This document shows, piece by piece, positions 46,276 through 53,758 of a stretch of DNA of 64,000 bases (positions are counted from its first letter, which is position 1; each line of letters starts with the position of its first letter). The position numbers and the translations under genes were made by a program. The stretch comes from Bacteroidia bacterium (GTDB lineage: Bacteria > Bacteroidota > Bacteroidia > Cytophagales > JAAEPT01), in NCBI GenBank assembly GCA_030431525.1, contig JAUIJC010000023.1, positions 18,476-82,475 on the forward strand. The letters are read 5' to 3'. The notes under the pieces were generated by a model that was not told where the DNA came from, ran no database searches, and saw only the letters and a list, made by a program, of their open reading frames with translations.

Positions 46276-46701
46276 ATGGAGAAAACCGCTACCGCTAACA
46301 AAGAATCCATTTTATTCACTTCACCAGTGATTCATATTTCAAGCATCCAATATGCAGGAACACAATTCTTCTTGGGCACCTATCAAAAGAACCATATGGT
46401 TACACTGGATGATGTATTGAACATCCAGCAAATCCGTCAAAAAGCCTTTGCCTACAATGGTCACAAACCCATGTTGGCTATGGCTGACATTTCTGATCTT
46501 GAAGGGATGACCAAACCAGCCCGTGACCTCCTTAGCTCCCCCGAACATAACATAGAATTCAAGGCAATGGCCTTGATCTCAGGCAATATCTTTTCACGGA
46601 CCATTGCTCGCTTTTACACCTACTTTGCCACCAGCCCTATCCCGATCGACGTTTTTTCTGACAGGAATTCAGCTATGAATTGGTTGTTGACATTGAAATA
46701 A
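46276..46701 (+). CDS. STAS/SpoIIAA-related small protein
   Basis: 141 aa, cytosolic. LAMADISDLEGMTKPARDLLSSPEHNIEFKAMALISG and PIPIDVFSDRNSAMNWLL follow the pattern of a Bacteroidota STAS/SEC14-like family (ADIS, ARD, FSRTIARFY). Biochemical role unknown. Its 3' end abuts a tRNA-T-arm-like stretch on the other strand (46712-46728). Confidence 0.7.
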   Translation: MEKTATANKESILFTSPVIHISSIQYAGTQFFLGTYQKNHMVTLDDVLNIQQIRQKAFAYNGHKPMLAMADISDLEGMTKPARDLLSSPEHNIEFKAMALISGNIFSRTIARFYTYFATSPIPIDVFSDRNSAMNWLLTLK

Positions 46702-46702
46702 T

Positions 46703-46860
46703 GTCCCCCTTCTCGGACTCGAACCGAGACTTTCCCCAAAGGGAACAGTTGGGCTGTAAAAGCGCTTCCCTACTAACGCCATTGCGAGTTTCGGTGCATC
46801 CGCAAATTCTGTCCATACAAACGCATAGTCTGTACGGCATATTCCCAACACTCCACGGCG
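46703..46860 (-). ncRNA. Degenerate Y-RNA/tRNA-like unit (unit 7)
   Basis: On the reverse strand an ATGCCGTA word occurs near 46820-46835, an outer GTTGGG/CCCAAC pair is possible, and a clear T-arm (CTCGG-TTCGAGT-CCGAG, 46712-46728) follows. The conserved GTGCCGTAG-8 nt-TACTTC block and a D-arm are missing. It may be a decayed or distinct member of the array. Boundaries are uncertain. Confidence 0.35.
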
Positions 46861-46905
46861 ACGTCAGCTTTTGCCGTAGCACTTCCATTTATGCTAAAGA
46901 GGGAG

Positions 46906-47054
46906 AAAAACCAAGGCAATTGGCGACCAGTCCACAAGTTGCTCTACCACTGAGCTACATCCCCAAAACATAATTCATCATTGCGGGGAAGGCAGGATTC
47001 GAACCTGCGACCTACCGGTTAACAGCCGAAGTAAGATTGGCCTACGGCACTTGG
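46906..47054 (-). ncRNA. yrlA: YrlA-like Y RNA, unit 6, with tRNA-Asn-like domain
   Basis: Reverse strand: closing stem CCAAG/CTTGG, 5' motif GTGCCGTAG-8 nt-TACTTCG, anticodon-arm-like CGG-CTGTTAA-CCG with GTT in anticodon position (47016-47028), T-arm GCAGG-TTCGAAT-CCTGC (46992-47008), acceptor CTTCCCC/GGGGATG closed by a 20-nt loop, D-arm GCTC-AGTGGTA-GAGC (46941-46956), then the 3' motif CAATTGCC and a T-run. The T-arm precedes the D-arm, so the tRNA is permuted between D-arm and anticodon arm. YrlA RNAs bind Ro proteins; rsr lies upstream on the same strand. Confidence 0.8.
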
Positions 47055-47064
47055 TGTTTTGTTT

Positions 47065-47209
47065 CGTAGAGACAAAGGCACTGCCTTGTCTCCAAGAGAA
47101 AAAAGAGGCAACTAATGACGGGAGCTTTGTGTCCTTTCCATAAGAAGTATCTCCAGTCTACGGCACTCATTTTTTGATTTGTGGAGACAAGGCGATGCCT
47201 TGTCTCTAC
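47065..47209. repeat. REPIN-like GTAGAGACAAGGC palindrome pair enclosing unit 5
   Basis: Palindromes at 47065-47093 and 47181-47209 (core GAGACAAGGC ... GCCTTGTCTC) are in inverted orientation, with the short unit 5 RNA between them. The layout equals the pair at 10897-11010. Confidence 0.75.
47099..47175 (-). ncRNA. Short Y-RNA-like unit 5 without tRNA-like domain
   Basis: Reverse strand: AAAAAATGAG pairs with CTCTTTTTT, with GTGCCGTAG-8 nt-TACTTC at the 5' side and AGTTGCC at the 3' side. Only about 35 nt lie between, enough for one hairpin (GGAG...CTCC), so T- and D-arms are absent. It could be a minimal Ro-binding RNA or a deletion derivative. The T-run could terminate transcription. Confidence 0.6.
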
Positions 47210-47220
47210 CTGATGATATT

Positions 47221-47347
47221 TTGGGGCAATTGGCGATCAGCAACTGTAACGGCGTATTCATCTTTATACGACTCCCTTTCGGGAGATGGGACTCGCACCC
47301 ATATTTCCGGCGTGGAAGGCGAAGTAACGCTAACCTACGGCACCCAA
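47221..47347 (-). ncRNA. YrlA-like Y RNA, unit 4
   Basis: Reverse strand: closing stem TTGGG/CCCAA, GTGCCGTAG-8 nt-TACTTCG, T-arm ATGGG-TGCGAGT-CCCAT (47286-47302), five-base acceptor CTCCC/GGGAG capped by a GAAA tetraloop (47272-47285), D-arm-like CGTAT/ATACG, then CGCCAATTGCCCC. The tetraloop means the tRNA-like domain can have no free acceptor end. Confidence 0.75.
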
Positions 47348-47355
47348 GTTTTTGT

Positions 47356-47489
47356 ATCGGAGCAACTGGCGAAAAGAGAGTTTTAAAGCGGGGCACGTCA
47401 ATGCTGGGAATCGAACCCAGTGACAGGTCAAAGCCTGACTCCTCCCCTAATCATGGTAGACGAAGTATCCCTTTTCTACGGCATCCAAT
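47356..47489 (-). ncRNA. Y-RNA-like unit 3, partly degenerate tRNA-like domain
   Basis: Reverse strand: closing stem ATTGGA/TCCGAT, ATGCCGTAG-8 nt-TACTTCG, a CAGG/CCTG hairpin with loop CTTTGA, T-arm CTGGG-TTCGATT-CCCAG (47404-47420), and 3' CGCCAGTTGCT. A D-arm is not clear and the capped acceptor stem is missing or rearranged (GGGG/CCCC around the two hairpins). Confidence 0.65.
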
Positions 47490-47498
47490 GTTTTCGCT

Positions 47499-47578
47499 CG
47501 TAGAGACAAAGGCACCGCCTTGTCTCCCACGAACATAAATGATGACATTTTAGACAAGGCAATGCCGTTGTCTCTACG
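47499..47578. repeat. REPIN-like GTAGAGACAAGGC palindrome pair
   Basis: Palindromes 47499-47528 and 47552-47578 in inverted orientation, 23 bp apart, between units 3 and 2 of the RNA array. Same family as 10897-11010 and 47065-47209. Confidence 0.8.
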
Positions 47579-47617
47579 GTGGGCGGTGGGATTCAAACAA
47601 ACACCACCGACACCCAA
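47579..47617 (-). pseudogene. Truncated Y-RNA unit 2
   Basis: Reverse strand begins ATTGGGTGTCGGTGG, close to the GGGTGCCGTAGG start of unit 4, and has a T-arm-like GGTGG...TTTGAATCCCACC. The sequence then passes into the palindrome pair, so the 3' half is missing. Confidence 0.5.
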
Positions 47618-47623
47618 TATTTT

Positions 47624-47760
47624 AAAAAACGAGGCAACAAATCGGAAAGCCAGTCTCTTCCACTGCTCTACCAACTGAGCTACATCCCAAAGAATGGCAG
47701 GACTCGAACCTGCGACACGTGGACCTTATCTACGAAGTAAGGCTGTCCTACGGCACTCGT
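47624..47760 (-). ncRNA. YrlA-like Y RNA, unit 1, nearest to rsr
   Basis: Reverse strand: closing stem ACGAG/CTCGT, GTGCCGTAG-8 nt-TACTTCG, a CCTTA/TAAGG anticodon-arm-like hairpin, T-arm GCAGG-TTCGAGT-CCTGC (47697-47713), acceptor CATTC/GGATG capped by TTTG, D-arm AGCTCAGTTGGTAGAGC (47665-47681), then GTTGCC and a run of six T. It starts about 30 bp after the rsr stop codon and is probably made as a processed part of the rsr transcript or from its own promoter. Strongest member of the array. Confidence 0.82.
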
Positions 47761-47789
47761 TTTATATTATTTCATTAGCGTGTGAAACA

Positions 47790-49313
47790 TTAAACTTCCA
47801 ACTGCTTGATTACTTTCAAAGCTGATTTTCCATCTTCCAAAGCCTGCAAGATGTCAAACACCTTATCCGACCAACCGGCAATCAAATGCACGTCATCCTT
47901 ATGGACTTCCAAAGGCGACTGACCATAACCCGCCAAGTCGAAGAGATACAGTTTTGCGTCCGGCGCCACCTCACGCTTATAGCGCTTCCATAGCTCCTGA
48001 AAATCATTGGTTGTACTACCCCAAGCTTTGCTGTTCCAAAGCTGGAGGTCCGTGAAGAACATCAGTTTGTCCATCACCACACGCTTCTGGATTAAGCTCT
48101 CAATCACCTTGTAGGCATTCGTGGAATAGCCCACCTCGCCCTCACGGGAACGCAGATGTTGGACATTGCCCAAGATATTCTCCTGAGGCAAATTGATTAC
48201 CTTCCACGTATCACCGAACAAGCCGGTAACCACCTGCCCACAACGGTTTTGCAACAGCATGCTCAGCATCAAGCCCACATCGTACAACTGCACCTTGCTT
48301 CGAGACGACAACGGTTGCCACATGGAGCCCGACACATCGGACGCAATCAACACTCGTGTATCCTCATCAAAGCCCTTAATATTTTCAGCACTCACCTTCA
48401 CCGCTTTTTCCAAAGCCTTCATCAACAAGCCCGCCTTTCCGTTCGCCATTTCCTCTAACTCCTTGTAAGCTGACAAGAAACGAATCGGCAACTGCTTGCT
48501 TCGACGGACTTCCTTGTAGTCACCCAATCGTTTAGCCACCATTTTCAGGTGATCTTTGGACACCTCGGCCTGAAGGATATTTCTTAGGTTACGCATCAAG
48601 GCCATATAGCCCAGCTTTTTGCTTTCAATCAACTCCTGCCACTTGTTTCGGAAAGCTTTCATCTTTTCGCTCTCCGTCGCAAAGACCTGCTGTCCCAACT
48701 TCGAAAGCTCCACCTCCCAAGTGTAAGGCACCTCCAACTCGTCCTTCACAATCTTGTTGAACAATGCTTGCTGTTCGGCATCCTTGGCTTTTGGGTGCGT
48801 CAAGAACAAGGCGTCCTTCAAGGTCACTTCCGTCTTTCGGTTATACTTGGCAAACTGGTACTCGTCAAACTTGTTGAACGCCATCCCCAAGCCCTTCTGA
48901 ACCTGCTTCGAAAGCCTGTCCAACTTCTTCGTTTCCGAGCGCTCGTTCGCCAGTTGGTAATAGGCCAACAACTCCGTAATCTCGTCGGCGCGTTGCACCA
49001 CACGTCCCACCGTCGCTTTCACCACTCCGTTTCCTTGTGTAGCTTTGGCCAATTCGACCGCCAACACCAAAGGCACGGAACGCATGTGCATTTGCTCACG
49101 GGTGTACACCGCCAGTTTCGAAACAAAGTCCGGATCACATTTCCGAATCAATGTTCGGATGCGCTCCAAGCGGTCGTTTGCACCTTCGTAAAAAGTGTTG
49201 GACAAACCAGCCGTCACCACCGCAGTGTAAAGCTCCATCTCCGTAGACATTCGGAATGCTGGCGCACCCTCGTGGTTGCGTGTCTTGTTCGAGTTGAAAA
49301 TATTGAATCGCAT
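47790..49313 (-). CDS. rsr: Ro60-related TROVE-domain protein (Rsr)
   Basis: 507 aa from the ATG at 49313; an extension to 49358 is open but unlikely. Residues ~1-310 are the helical TROVE ring (EGAPAFRMSTEMELYTAVVTAGL, LVLAVELAKATQGNG, YMALMRNLRNILQAEV). Residues ~320-507 are a VWA domain with the metal-binding DVSGS at 326-330. Ro proteins bind misfolded RNA and Y RNAs and guide exonucleases such as PNPase; here the RNA array lies directly downstream on the same strand. A WYL regulator is divergent. Confidence 0.92.
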   Translation of the reverse strand: MRFNIFNSNKTRNHEGAPAFRMSTEMELYTAVVTAGLSNTFYEGANDRLERIRTLIRKCDPDFVSKLAVYTREQMHMRSVPLVLAVELAKATQGNGVVKATVGRVVQRADEITELLAYYQLANERSETKKLDRLSKQVQKGLGMAFNKFDEYQFAKYNRKTEVTLKDALFLTHPKAKDAEQQALFNKIVKDELEVPYTWEVELSKLGQQVFATESEKMKAFRNKWQELIESKKLGYMALMRNLRNILQAEVSKDHLKMVAKRLGDYKEVRRSKQLPIRFLSAYKELEEMANGKAGLLMKALEKAVKVSAENIKGFDEDTRVLIASDVSGSMWQPLSSRSKVQLYDVGLMLSMLLQNRCGQVVTGLFGDTWKVINLPQENILGNVQHLRSREGEVGYSTNAYKVIESLIQKRVVMDKLMFFTDLQLWNSKAWGSTTNDFQELWKRYKREVAPDAKLYLFDLAGYGQSPLEVHKDDVHLIAGWSDKVFDILQALEDGKSALKVIKQLEV

Positions 49314-49360
49314 AGTGGTAAAATTTTGTTTCGTTGGGCGGTTCCTCCCGTCCGACAATA

Positions 49361-49396
49361 CAAGATTACGGGGGCGGTGCGCAGTCTTTCTGCGCA
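49361..49396 (-). promoter_or_regulatory. Probable rsr promoter with overlapping 7-bp dyad
   Basis: On the reverse strand TAATCTTG (49368-49361) is one base from the TAnnTTTG -7 box, with a leader of ~45 nt. A perfect dyad TGCGCAG-5 nt-CTGCGCA (49378-49396) covers the -33 region. It is a candidate operator, for instance for the divergent WYL protein. No binding evidence exists. Confidence 0.4.
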
Positions 49397-49476
49397 GAAA
49401 AAAATAAGTCGAACTTTTTTTTCAAAAAGGGCTCAAAAACCGTTTAGGAGGGGTTAATTCGAGGGAAATAAAATGA

Positions 49477-49570
49477 TTAACCACGGAGATTAGGAGAAAG
49501 GGAGCGCATACAGCTTCAACTATATCTGAGGTAAAACCTGCTCCCCTCCTCCCTTTCTCCATGGTTTTAA
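49477..49570. repeat. TTAACCACGGAG inverted-repeat element, copy 2
   Basis: TTAACCACGGAGATTAGGAG and AAAGGGAG on the left, inverted on the right as CTCCCTTTCTCCATGGTTTT. The same left arm starts the element at 55286. It lies between rsr and the WYL gene; the rest of that 290-bp gap holds the rsr promoter. Confidence 0.75.
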
Positions 49571-49604
49571 AAACAACTCTCCGTACCCCTAAAACTTTTG
49601 AATC

Positions 49605-50600
49605 ATGCCAAGGAATAAAAACGCCATGCTCCGTTATCGCACTATTGACCAATGCCTGAAGAACAGGTTTCGTCAATGGACCTTGGCCGATTTAATGGAG
49701 GCATGTGCAGAAGCCCTTTACGAGCACGACGGAAAACACAGGGAAGTAAGTCGACGAACCTTGCAGTCCGACCTGAACGTACTGCGCACGGAGTTCGAGG
49801 CACCTATTATTGTAGTGGACAAAAAATACTACACCTATGAGGACCCAAACTTTAGCATCACCAAGACTCCGCTAAACCAAGAAGACCTGAGCCGATTGAA
49901 CGAAGCCATCGACATCCTTCAGCAATTTCAAGGCTTCAACCATTTCCGTGATATGGAGGCTGTGGTGAAAAAATTGGAGGACAAGGTCCGAATGGCCAGC
50001 TTCAAAAAAGCGCCCATCATCGACTTGGAGAAAAACGAAGACCTCAAAGGATTGCACCATTTGAACCGCCTTTATCGGGCCATCCAAAACAGGCAAACGC
50101 TCCAAATCACCTACCAATCCTTTAAGGCCAAGGAAAGCCGAAGCTTTGTCTTTCATCCTTACCTATTGAAGGAATACCGCAACCGCTGGTTTTTGGTGGG
50201 CAAACGAAACCGTGAAAGCCAAGTCTCGCTTTTGGCCCTTGACCGTATGCATGAGGTGGAAAAATCTGACCACGAGTTCAAACCGCATTTCGATTTCGAC
50301 CCAGAATCCTTCTTTGATGAAGTGATTGGCGTGACAGTCATTGGAACACCTGCCGAAGAAGTCATCCTGAAAATCGATCGGGTCCACGCCCCTTATGTCA
50401 TCACCAAACCCATTCATGCTTCACAGGAAGTGTTGGAAGAGGACGAAGAAGGCGTCACCATTTCCCTACGGGTAAAGTGGAACTATGAATTGGAACGCGA
50501 AATTCTGGGCTTTGGAGAGGCTGTGAAGGTGCTGGCCCCAGCACGCTTGAAGAAAAAAATTGCTCTCCGACTTGAAGAAAGCTTGAAAAGGTATCAGTGA
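49605..50600 (+). CDS. WYL-domain transcriptional regulator
   Basis: 331 aa. Residues ~1-75 form a winged helix (TIDQCLKNRFRQWTLADLMEACAEAL ... VSRRTLQSDLNVLR). Residues ~150-235 are the WYL ligand-sensing domain (LQITYQSFKAKESRSFVFHPYLLKEYRNRWFLVGKR), followed by a WCX-type C-terminal domain. WYL proteins sense nucleic acids or nucleotides and often control defence or repair genes. It is divergent from rsr and upstream of the NrtR-like gene (~40 bp), so it may control either. Bases AACTTTTG end four bases before the ATG and resemble a -7 box. Confidence 0.9.
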   Translation: MPRNKNAMLRYRTIDQCLKNRFRQWTLADLMEACAEALYEHDGKHREVSRRTLQSDLNVLRTEFEAPIIVVDKKYYTYEDPNFSITKTPLNQEDLSRLNEAIDILQQFQGFNHFRDMEAVVKKLEDKVRMASFKKAPIIDLEKNEDLKGLHHLNRLYRAIQNRQTLQITYQSFKAKESRSFVFHPYLLKEYRNRWFLVGKRNRESQVSLLALDRMHEVEKSDHEFKPHFDFDPESFFDEVIGVTVIGTPAEEVILKIDRVHAPYVITKPIHASQEVLEEDEEGVTISLRVKWNYELEREILGFGEAVKVLAPARLKKKIALRLEESLKRYQ

Positions 50601-50639
50601 CCACCGAACTTCGGGGAACTCCATTAACCCAGCGCACCT

Positions 50640-51323
50640 ATGAGCCTCCAAGACATCAAGGTTTCCGTCGATGCAGTCGTCTTTGGCTATTCCAGCCAAA
50701 CTGGCCTTTCTGTCCTTTTAATCAAAAGGAAAAAAGAGCCTTTCCAGCATTGTTGGGCCTTGCCTGGTGGATTGGTCAAAGATAATGAGTCGCTGGAGGA
50801 GGCCGTAGAACGAGAACTCCACGAAGAATCTGGCGTAAGCATCAACTATTTGGAGCAACTCTATTCCTTCGGGAAGCCTGACCGCGACCCAAGGAACCGC
50901 GTCATTTCCGTGGCCTATTTTGGTTTGGTCAGTCCAGAGGCTTTTACCCTTAACGCCAGCACGGACGCCGAGGAAGCCAAATGGTTCTCAATGCTGGAAC
51001 TTCCTGATTTGGCTTTTGACCACGCCGAGATTTTGGATTTGGCTTTCAAACGCCTGCAAGGAAAAATCCGCTACGAGCCCGTGGGCTTTGAACTGCTCAC
51101 CGAAAAATTCCCCTTCTCCGACCTTGAAAAGCTTTACAGCTCCCTGCTCGGGGAACCCGTGGACCGACGGAATTTCAAAAAGAAAATCATGAAGCTCGGC
51201 TTCCTCGAACAGCTTGACGAGAAACAGCAACTCTCTTCGGCGGGAAGGCCTGGCTTCCTTTATACATTTAACAAGGAGAGCTATTTCGAGTTGAAAGAGA
51301 AGGGGTTTAATTTTTGGGTGTGA
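50640..51323 (+). CDS. nrtR: NrtR-like Nudix-domain transcriptional regulator
   Basis: 227 aa. N-terminal Nudix domain with an intact box (GLVKDNESLEEAVERELHEESGV) and a C-terminal winged helix (~150-225; FKKKIMKLGFLEQLDE ... RPGFLYTFN). NrtR repressors release DNA on binding ADP-ribose and control NAD salvage genes. The nadM and nadV genes follow at 52.8 and 53.8 kb. Because the Nudix box is intact it may also hydrolyse a nucleotide. Confidence 0.85.
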   Translation: MSLQDIKVSVDAVVFGYSSQTGLSVLLIKRKKEPFQHCWALPGGLVKDNESLEEAVERELHEESGVSINYLEQLYSFGKPDRDPRNRVISVAYFGLVSPEAFTLNASTDAEEAKWFSMLELPDLAFDHAEILDLAFKRLQGKIRYEPVGFELLTEKFPFSDLEKLYSSLLGEPVDRRNFKKKIMKLGFLEQLDEKQQLSSAGRPGFLYTFNKESYFELKEKGFNFWV

Positions 51324-51341
51324 ATCGACTTCATTGGTGAA

Positions 51342-51980
51342 TTACATCAACTCCAAGGTTTCGCCGTTATTCATATCCACCTTAATAATCCCCTCAGCCT
51401 CATCATAATAAAGGAAGCAATCGGGCTGACTATAATTGTAACTCTCTCCGATTAACTTATACACTCCATTAAAGGTGTTTTCACCAAGTTGGAAATCCCC
51501 GACGTATTCCATTTTTATCCTAGAATAATTACTCGGCACAGAATCCATTGGGGTGGCAAAATAACAAGTGGCCCCTGAGGAAGGACTGGCTATTGAAAAC
51601 TTCAAAACAGTTAAATTCTTTTCACCACCACTGTTCCTACTTGATTGGCTGATTTGCAATGACCAGTTCGCCGTAGAATCTGATTGGAAGTAAGCATATT
51701 CACTTTCATACTCGAAATAATCCCTACAGCATTCATTAGCACAACAATCCTCATTATCTGACTCCATATAACTCCCCCGTTGAATAAGAAAAGAAACAGG
51801 AGTCTTTGAGCTATCCCTCATCATTACCTCATCACCTGTTTGATATCCTATACTTGCCTTATCCCTATCAGTCAGAAGGACATCTCCCAATTTTTGACCA
51901 TCACAGCAAGATTGAAGAAGTAGCAATGCTCCCAAACAACTGAGAAACAATGAGAATTTGGATTTTGAGAACTTCATCAT
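51342..51980 (-). CDS. Lipoprotein, tandem paralogue 1
   Basis: 212 aa with a lipoprotein signal (FLSCLGALLLLQSC, lipid on the first Cys of QSCC). It shares QSCCxxxKLGDVxL, a Cys-rich CCxxxCCRxYFxYExEYAxF centre and a C-terminal NGETLEL motif with the neighbour at 51997. No known domain. Start at one of two adjacent ATGs. It points away from the NAD genes and seems inserted into that locus. Confidence 0.75.
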   Translation of the reverse strand: MMKFSKSKFSLFLSCLGALLLLQSCCDGQKLGDVLLTDRDKASIGYQTGDEVMMRDSSKTPVSFLIQRGSYMESDNEDCCANECCRDYFEYESEYAYFQSDSTANWSLQISQSSRNSGGEKNLTVLKFSIASPSSGATCYFATPMDSVPSNYSRIKMEYVGDFQLGENTFNGVYKLIGESYNYSQPDCFLYYDEAEGIIKVDMNNGETLELM

Positions 51981-51996
51981 CTTAAAAATCTATTAA

Positions 51997-52668
51997 TCAA
52001 TCCTTTAACTCTAAAGTCTCTCCATTCTTGAATTGTACCTTAAGGACTCCATTAGCTTCATTATAGTACAGGTAATTATAATATTGATCGGGATCGTAAT
52101 TTTCGTATGATGAAGTGTCATTAAAACGTCTTCCAAGTTTATAAACGTTGCTATAATTCACCCCACCCACTACATAATTTCCAATAGGTCGAATATTGTC
52201 CTTATAACGTTCAAATGCGAATGAATCTACTGGGGATACATATGTAAAATCCTCTAAGGAATTTGGAGACTTTACTCGGAAATACATTACAGGATATTTT
52301 AGAGCACTGTCTTTATTCAATAATGACTGTTTAATATTAATACTCCATTGAACAGTCGAATCCCCCTTAAATCCCGCATACTCCTTTTCATAATCAAAAT
52401 AGGAGGAACGACAACAGCCTGTAAATGACCCACAACCGTAACCATCATCTTCAATTTGAGATCTCCTATAGACCTCAAACTCAATTTCGTTTCCTCCTGA
52501 GTCTACCATAATTAGAGGGTTGCCATTTTCCTGATAAGGAATCCGCGCTTTCGCCTCTTCTGGTAACATCACGTCCCCCAACTTCTCGGATTCACAACAC
52601 GACTGGAGGACAAAAAGAGAGGACAGCCCCATTATCAGTGTGACAATCTGCTTTCTGTAAAAATCCAT
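51997..52668 (-). CDS. Lipoprotein, tandem paralogue 2
   Basis: 223 aa with a lipoprotein signal (IMGLSSLFVLQSCC). Paralogue of the gene at 51342 (KLGDVML, GCCRSSYFDYEKEYAGFKGDS, FKNGETLEL), sharing about a third of residues by eye. The two are 16 bp apart and cotranscribed. Function unknown. Lipid anchoring predicts the periplasm or outer membrane. Confidence 0.75.
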   Translation of the reverse strand: MDFYRKQIVTLIMGLSSLFVLQSCCESEKLGDVMLPEEAKARIPYQENGNPLIMVDSGGNEIEFEVYRRSQIEDDGYGCGSFTGCCRSSYFDYEKEYAGFKGDSTVQWSINIKQSLLNKDSALKYPVMYFRVKSPNSLEDFTYVSPVDSFAFERYKDNIRPIGNYVVGGVNYSNVYKLGRRFNDTSSYENYDPDQYYNYLYYNEANGVLKVQFKNGETLELKD

Positions 52669-52846
52669 CAGAAAAAGTTTTTTGTGGTTTGAGCACCAAA
52701 ATACCCCCTTACTCCACTATTTTCAAGGGTTTACAGGACTTTTCTCCAGTAGTGAACTTATTTTGTGTCGTTTTTACGCTTTTTTATTTGCGTACAAACA
52801 ACACTTTTACGTAATTAGCGTTATAGAAACACAAAAGGAAAGGATT

Positions 52847-53758
52847 ATGAGCCAAACAGCCGTCATCGTCGCCCGCTTCCAGAGCCCTTATTTGCACGAG
52901 GGCCATCGCGAACTGATCACTCAGGTGGCCAAGGCCCACCGCAAAGTGGTCATTGTGTTGGGTGTGTCTCCGCTCCCAGGAACTAGGAAGAATCCTTATG
53001 ACTTCCACACCCGCGAGAAGCTTATCAAAAAGGATTACGCCAATATCGTGGTGCTTCCTTTGGCCGACCACCCGAGCGACCAGGCTTGGTCAAACAACCT
53101 TGACGACCTGTTGACCACCACCTTTCCTAATGAGGATTTTGTCCTTTACGGCAGTCGCGACAGCTTCCTTCCCTACTACTCAGGAAGAATGGAAACCACG
53201 GAACTAAAGCAAAACGGACACTTCAATGCCACAGACATCCGCAAAGAATGGTCGGAGATTGTTGGCGATTCCGAAGAGTTCAGAGCGGGCATCCTTTACG
53301 CCTTGAACAAGACATATAAGAAGGCTTACCCGACAGTTGATGTGGCCGTCTACCGCCATGAAGGCACGGAAATCCTTCTCGGACAGAAATACAACAGCCC
53401 GCTTTGGCGACTACCAGGTGGTTTTGTCGATCCGGAGGATGAATGCTACGAAGTGGCTGGACTACGAGAACTTCAAGAAGAATGTGGAACAATGGAAGTC
53501 AGCGAACTTCGATACCTCATGTCTTCACAAATCGACGACTGGCGCTACCGTAGCGAGGAAGACAAAATCATCACCACCCTCTTCGCTTGTGACCATATCA
53601 GCGGGGAGCCAAAGGCCAGCGATGACTTGAAAGAAGTCCGCTGGTTCAAACTGGAAAAACTGAAAGAAATGATTGAAAAGGGGCAGACGGCCCCTGAGCA
53701 TAGCAAATTGTTGAACAGATGTTTGAAGGGGACTAAGACTTTAGAGGTTAGACATTAG
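52847..53758 (+). CDS. nadM: NadM-type nicotinamide-mononucleotide adenylyltransferase fused to a Nudix hydrolase
   Basis: 303 aa from the ATG at 52847, preceded by AAAGGAAAGGA; the ORF opens earlier at 52682. Residues ~1-170 are the nucleotidyltransferase (AVIVARFQSPYLHEGHREL, an HxGH-type site; LYGSRDSFLPYYSG). Residues ~190-300 are a Nudix domain (LWRLPGGFVDPEDECYEVAG, RELQEECG), with the box spacing apparently one residue longer than usual. NadM makes NAD from NMN; the Nudix half cleaves ADP-ribose or related dinucleotides. It is followed by nadV. Confidence 0.92.
   Translation: MSQTAVIVARFQSPYLHEGHRELITQVAKAHRKVVIVLGVSPLPGTRKNPYDFHTREKLIKKDYANIVVLPLADHPSDQAWSNNLDDLLTTTFPNEDFVLYGSRDSFLPYYSGRMETTELKQNGHFNATDIRKEWSEIVGDSEEFRAGILYALNKTYKKAYPTVDVAVYRHEGTEILLGQKYNSPLWRLPGGFVDPEDECYEVAGLRELQEECGTMEVSELRYLMSSQIDDWRYRSEEDKIITTLFACDHISGEPKASDDLKEVRWFKLEKLKEMIEKGQTAPEHSKLLNRCLKGTKTLEVRH

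Noticed and set aside
46906..47760. Ordinary tRNA genes
   Set aside because: T-arms and D-arms are clear, but the D-arm follows the T-arm, acceptor stems are closed by short loops, and no unit reads 5'-acceptor, D, anticodon, T in order.
48768..49457. 229-aa forward ORF opposite rsr
   Set aside because: Antisense shadow of rsr with an unnatural Arg/His/Gln composition.
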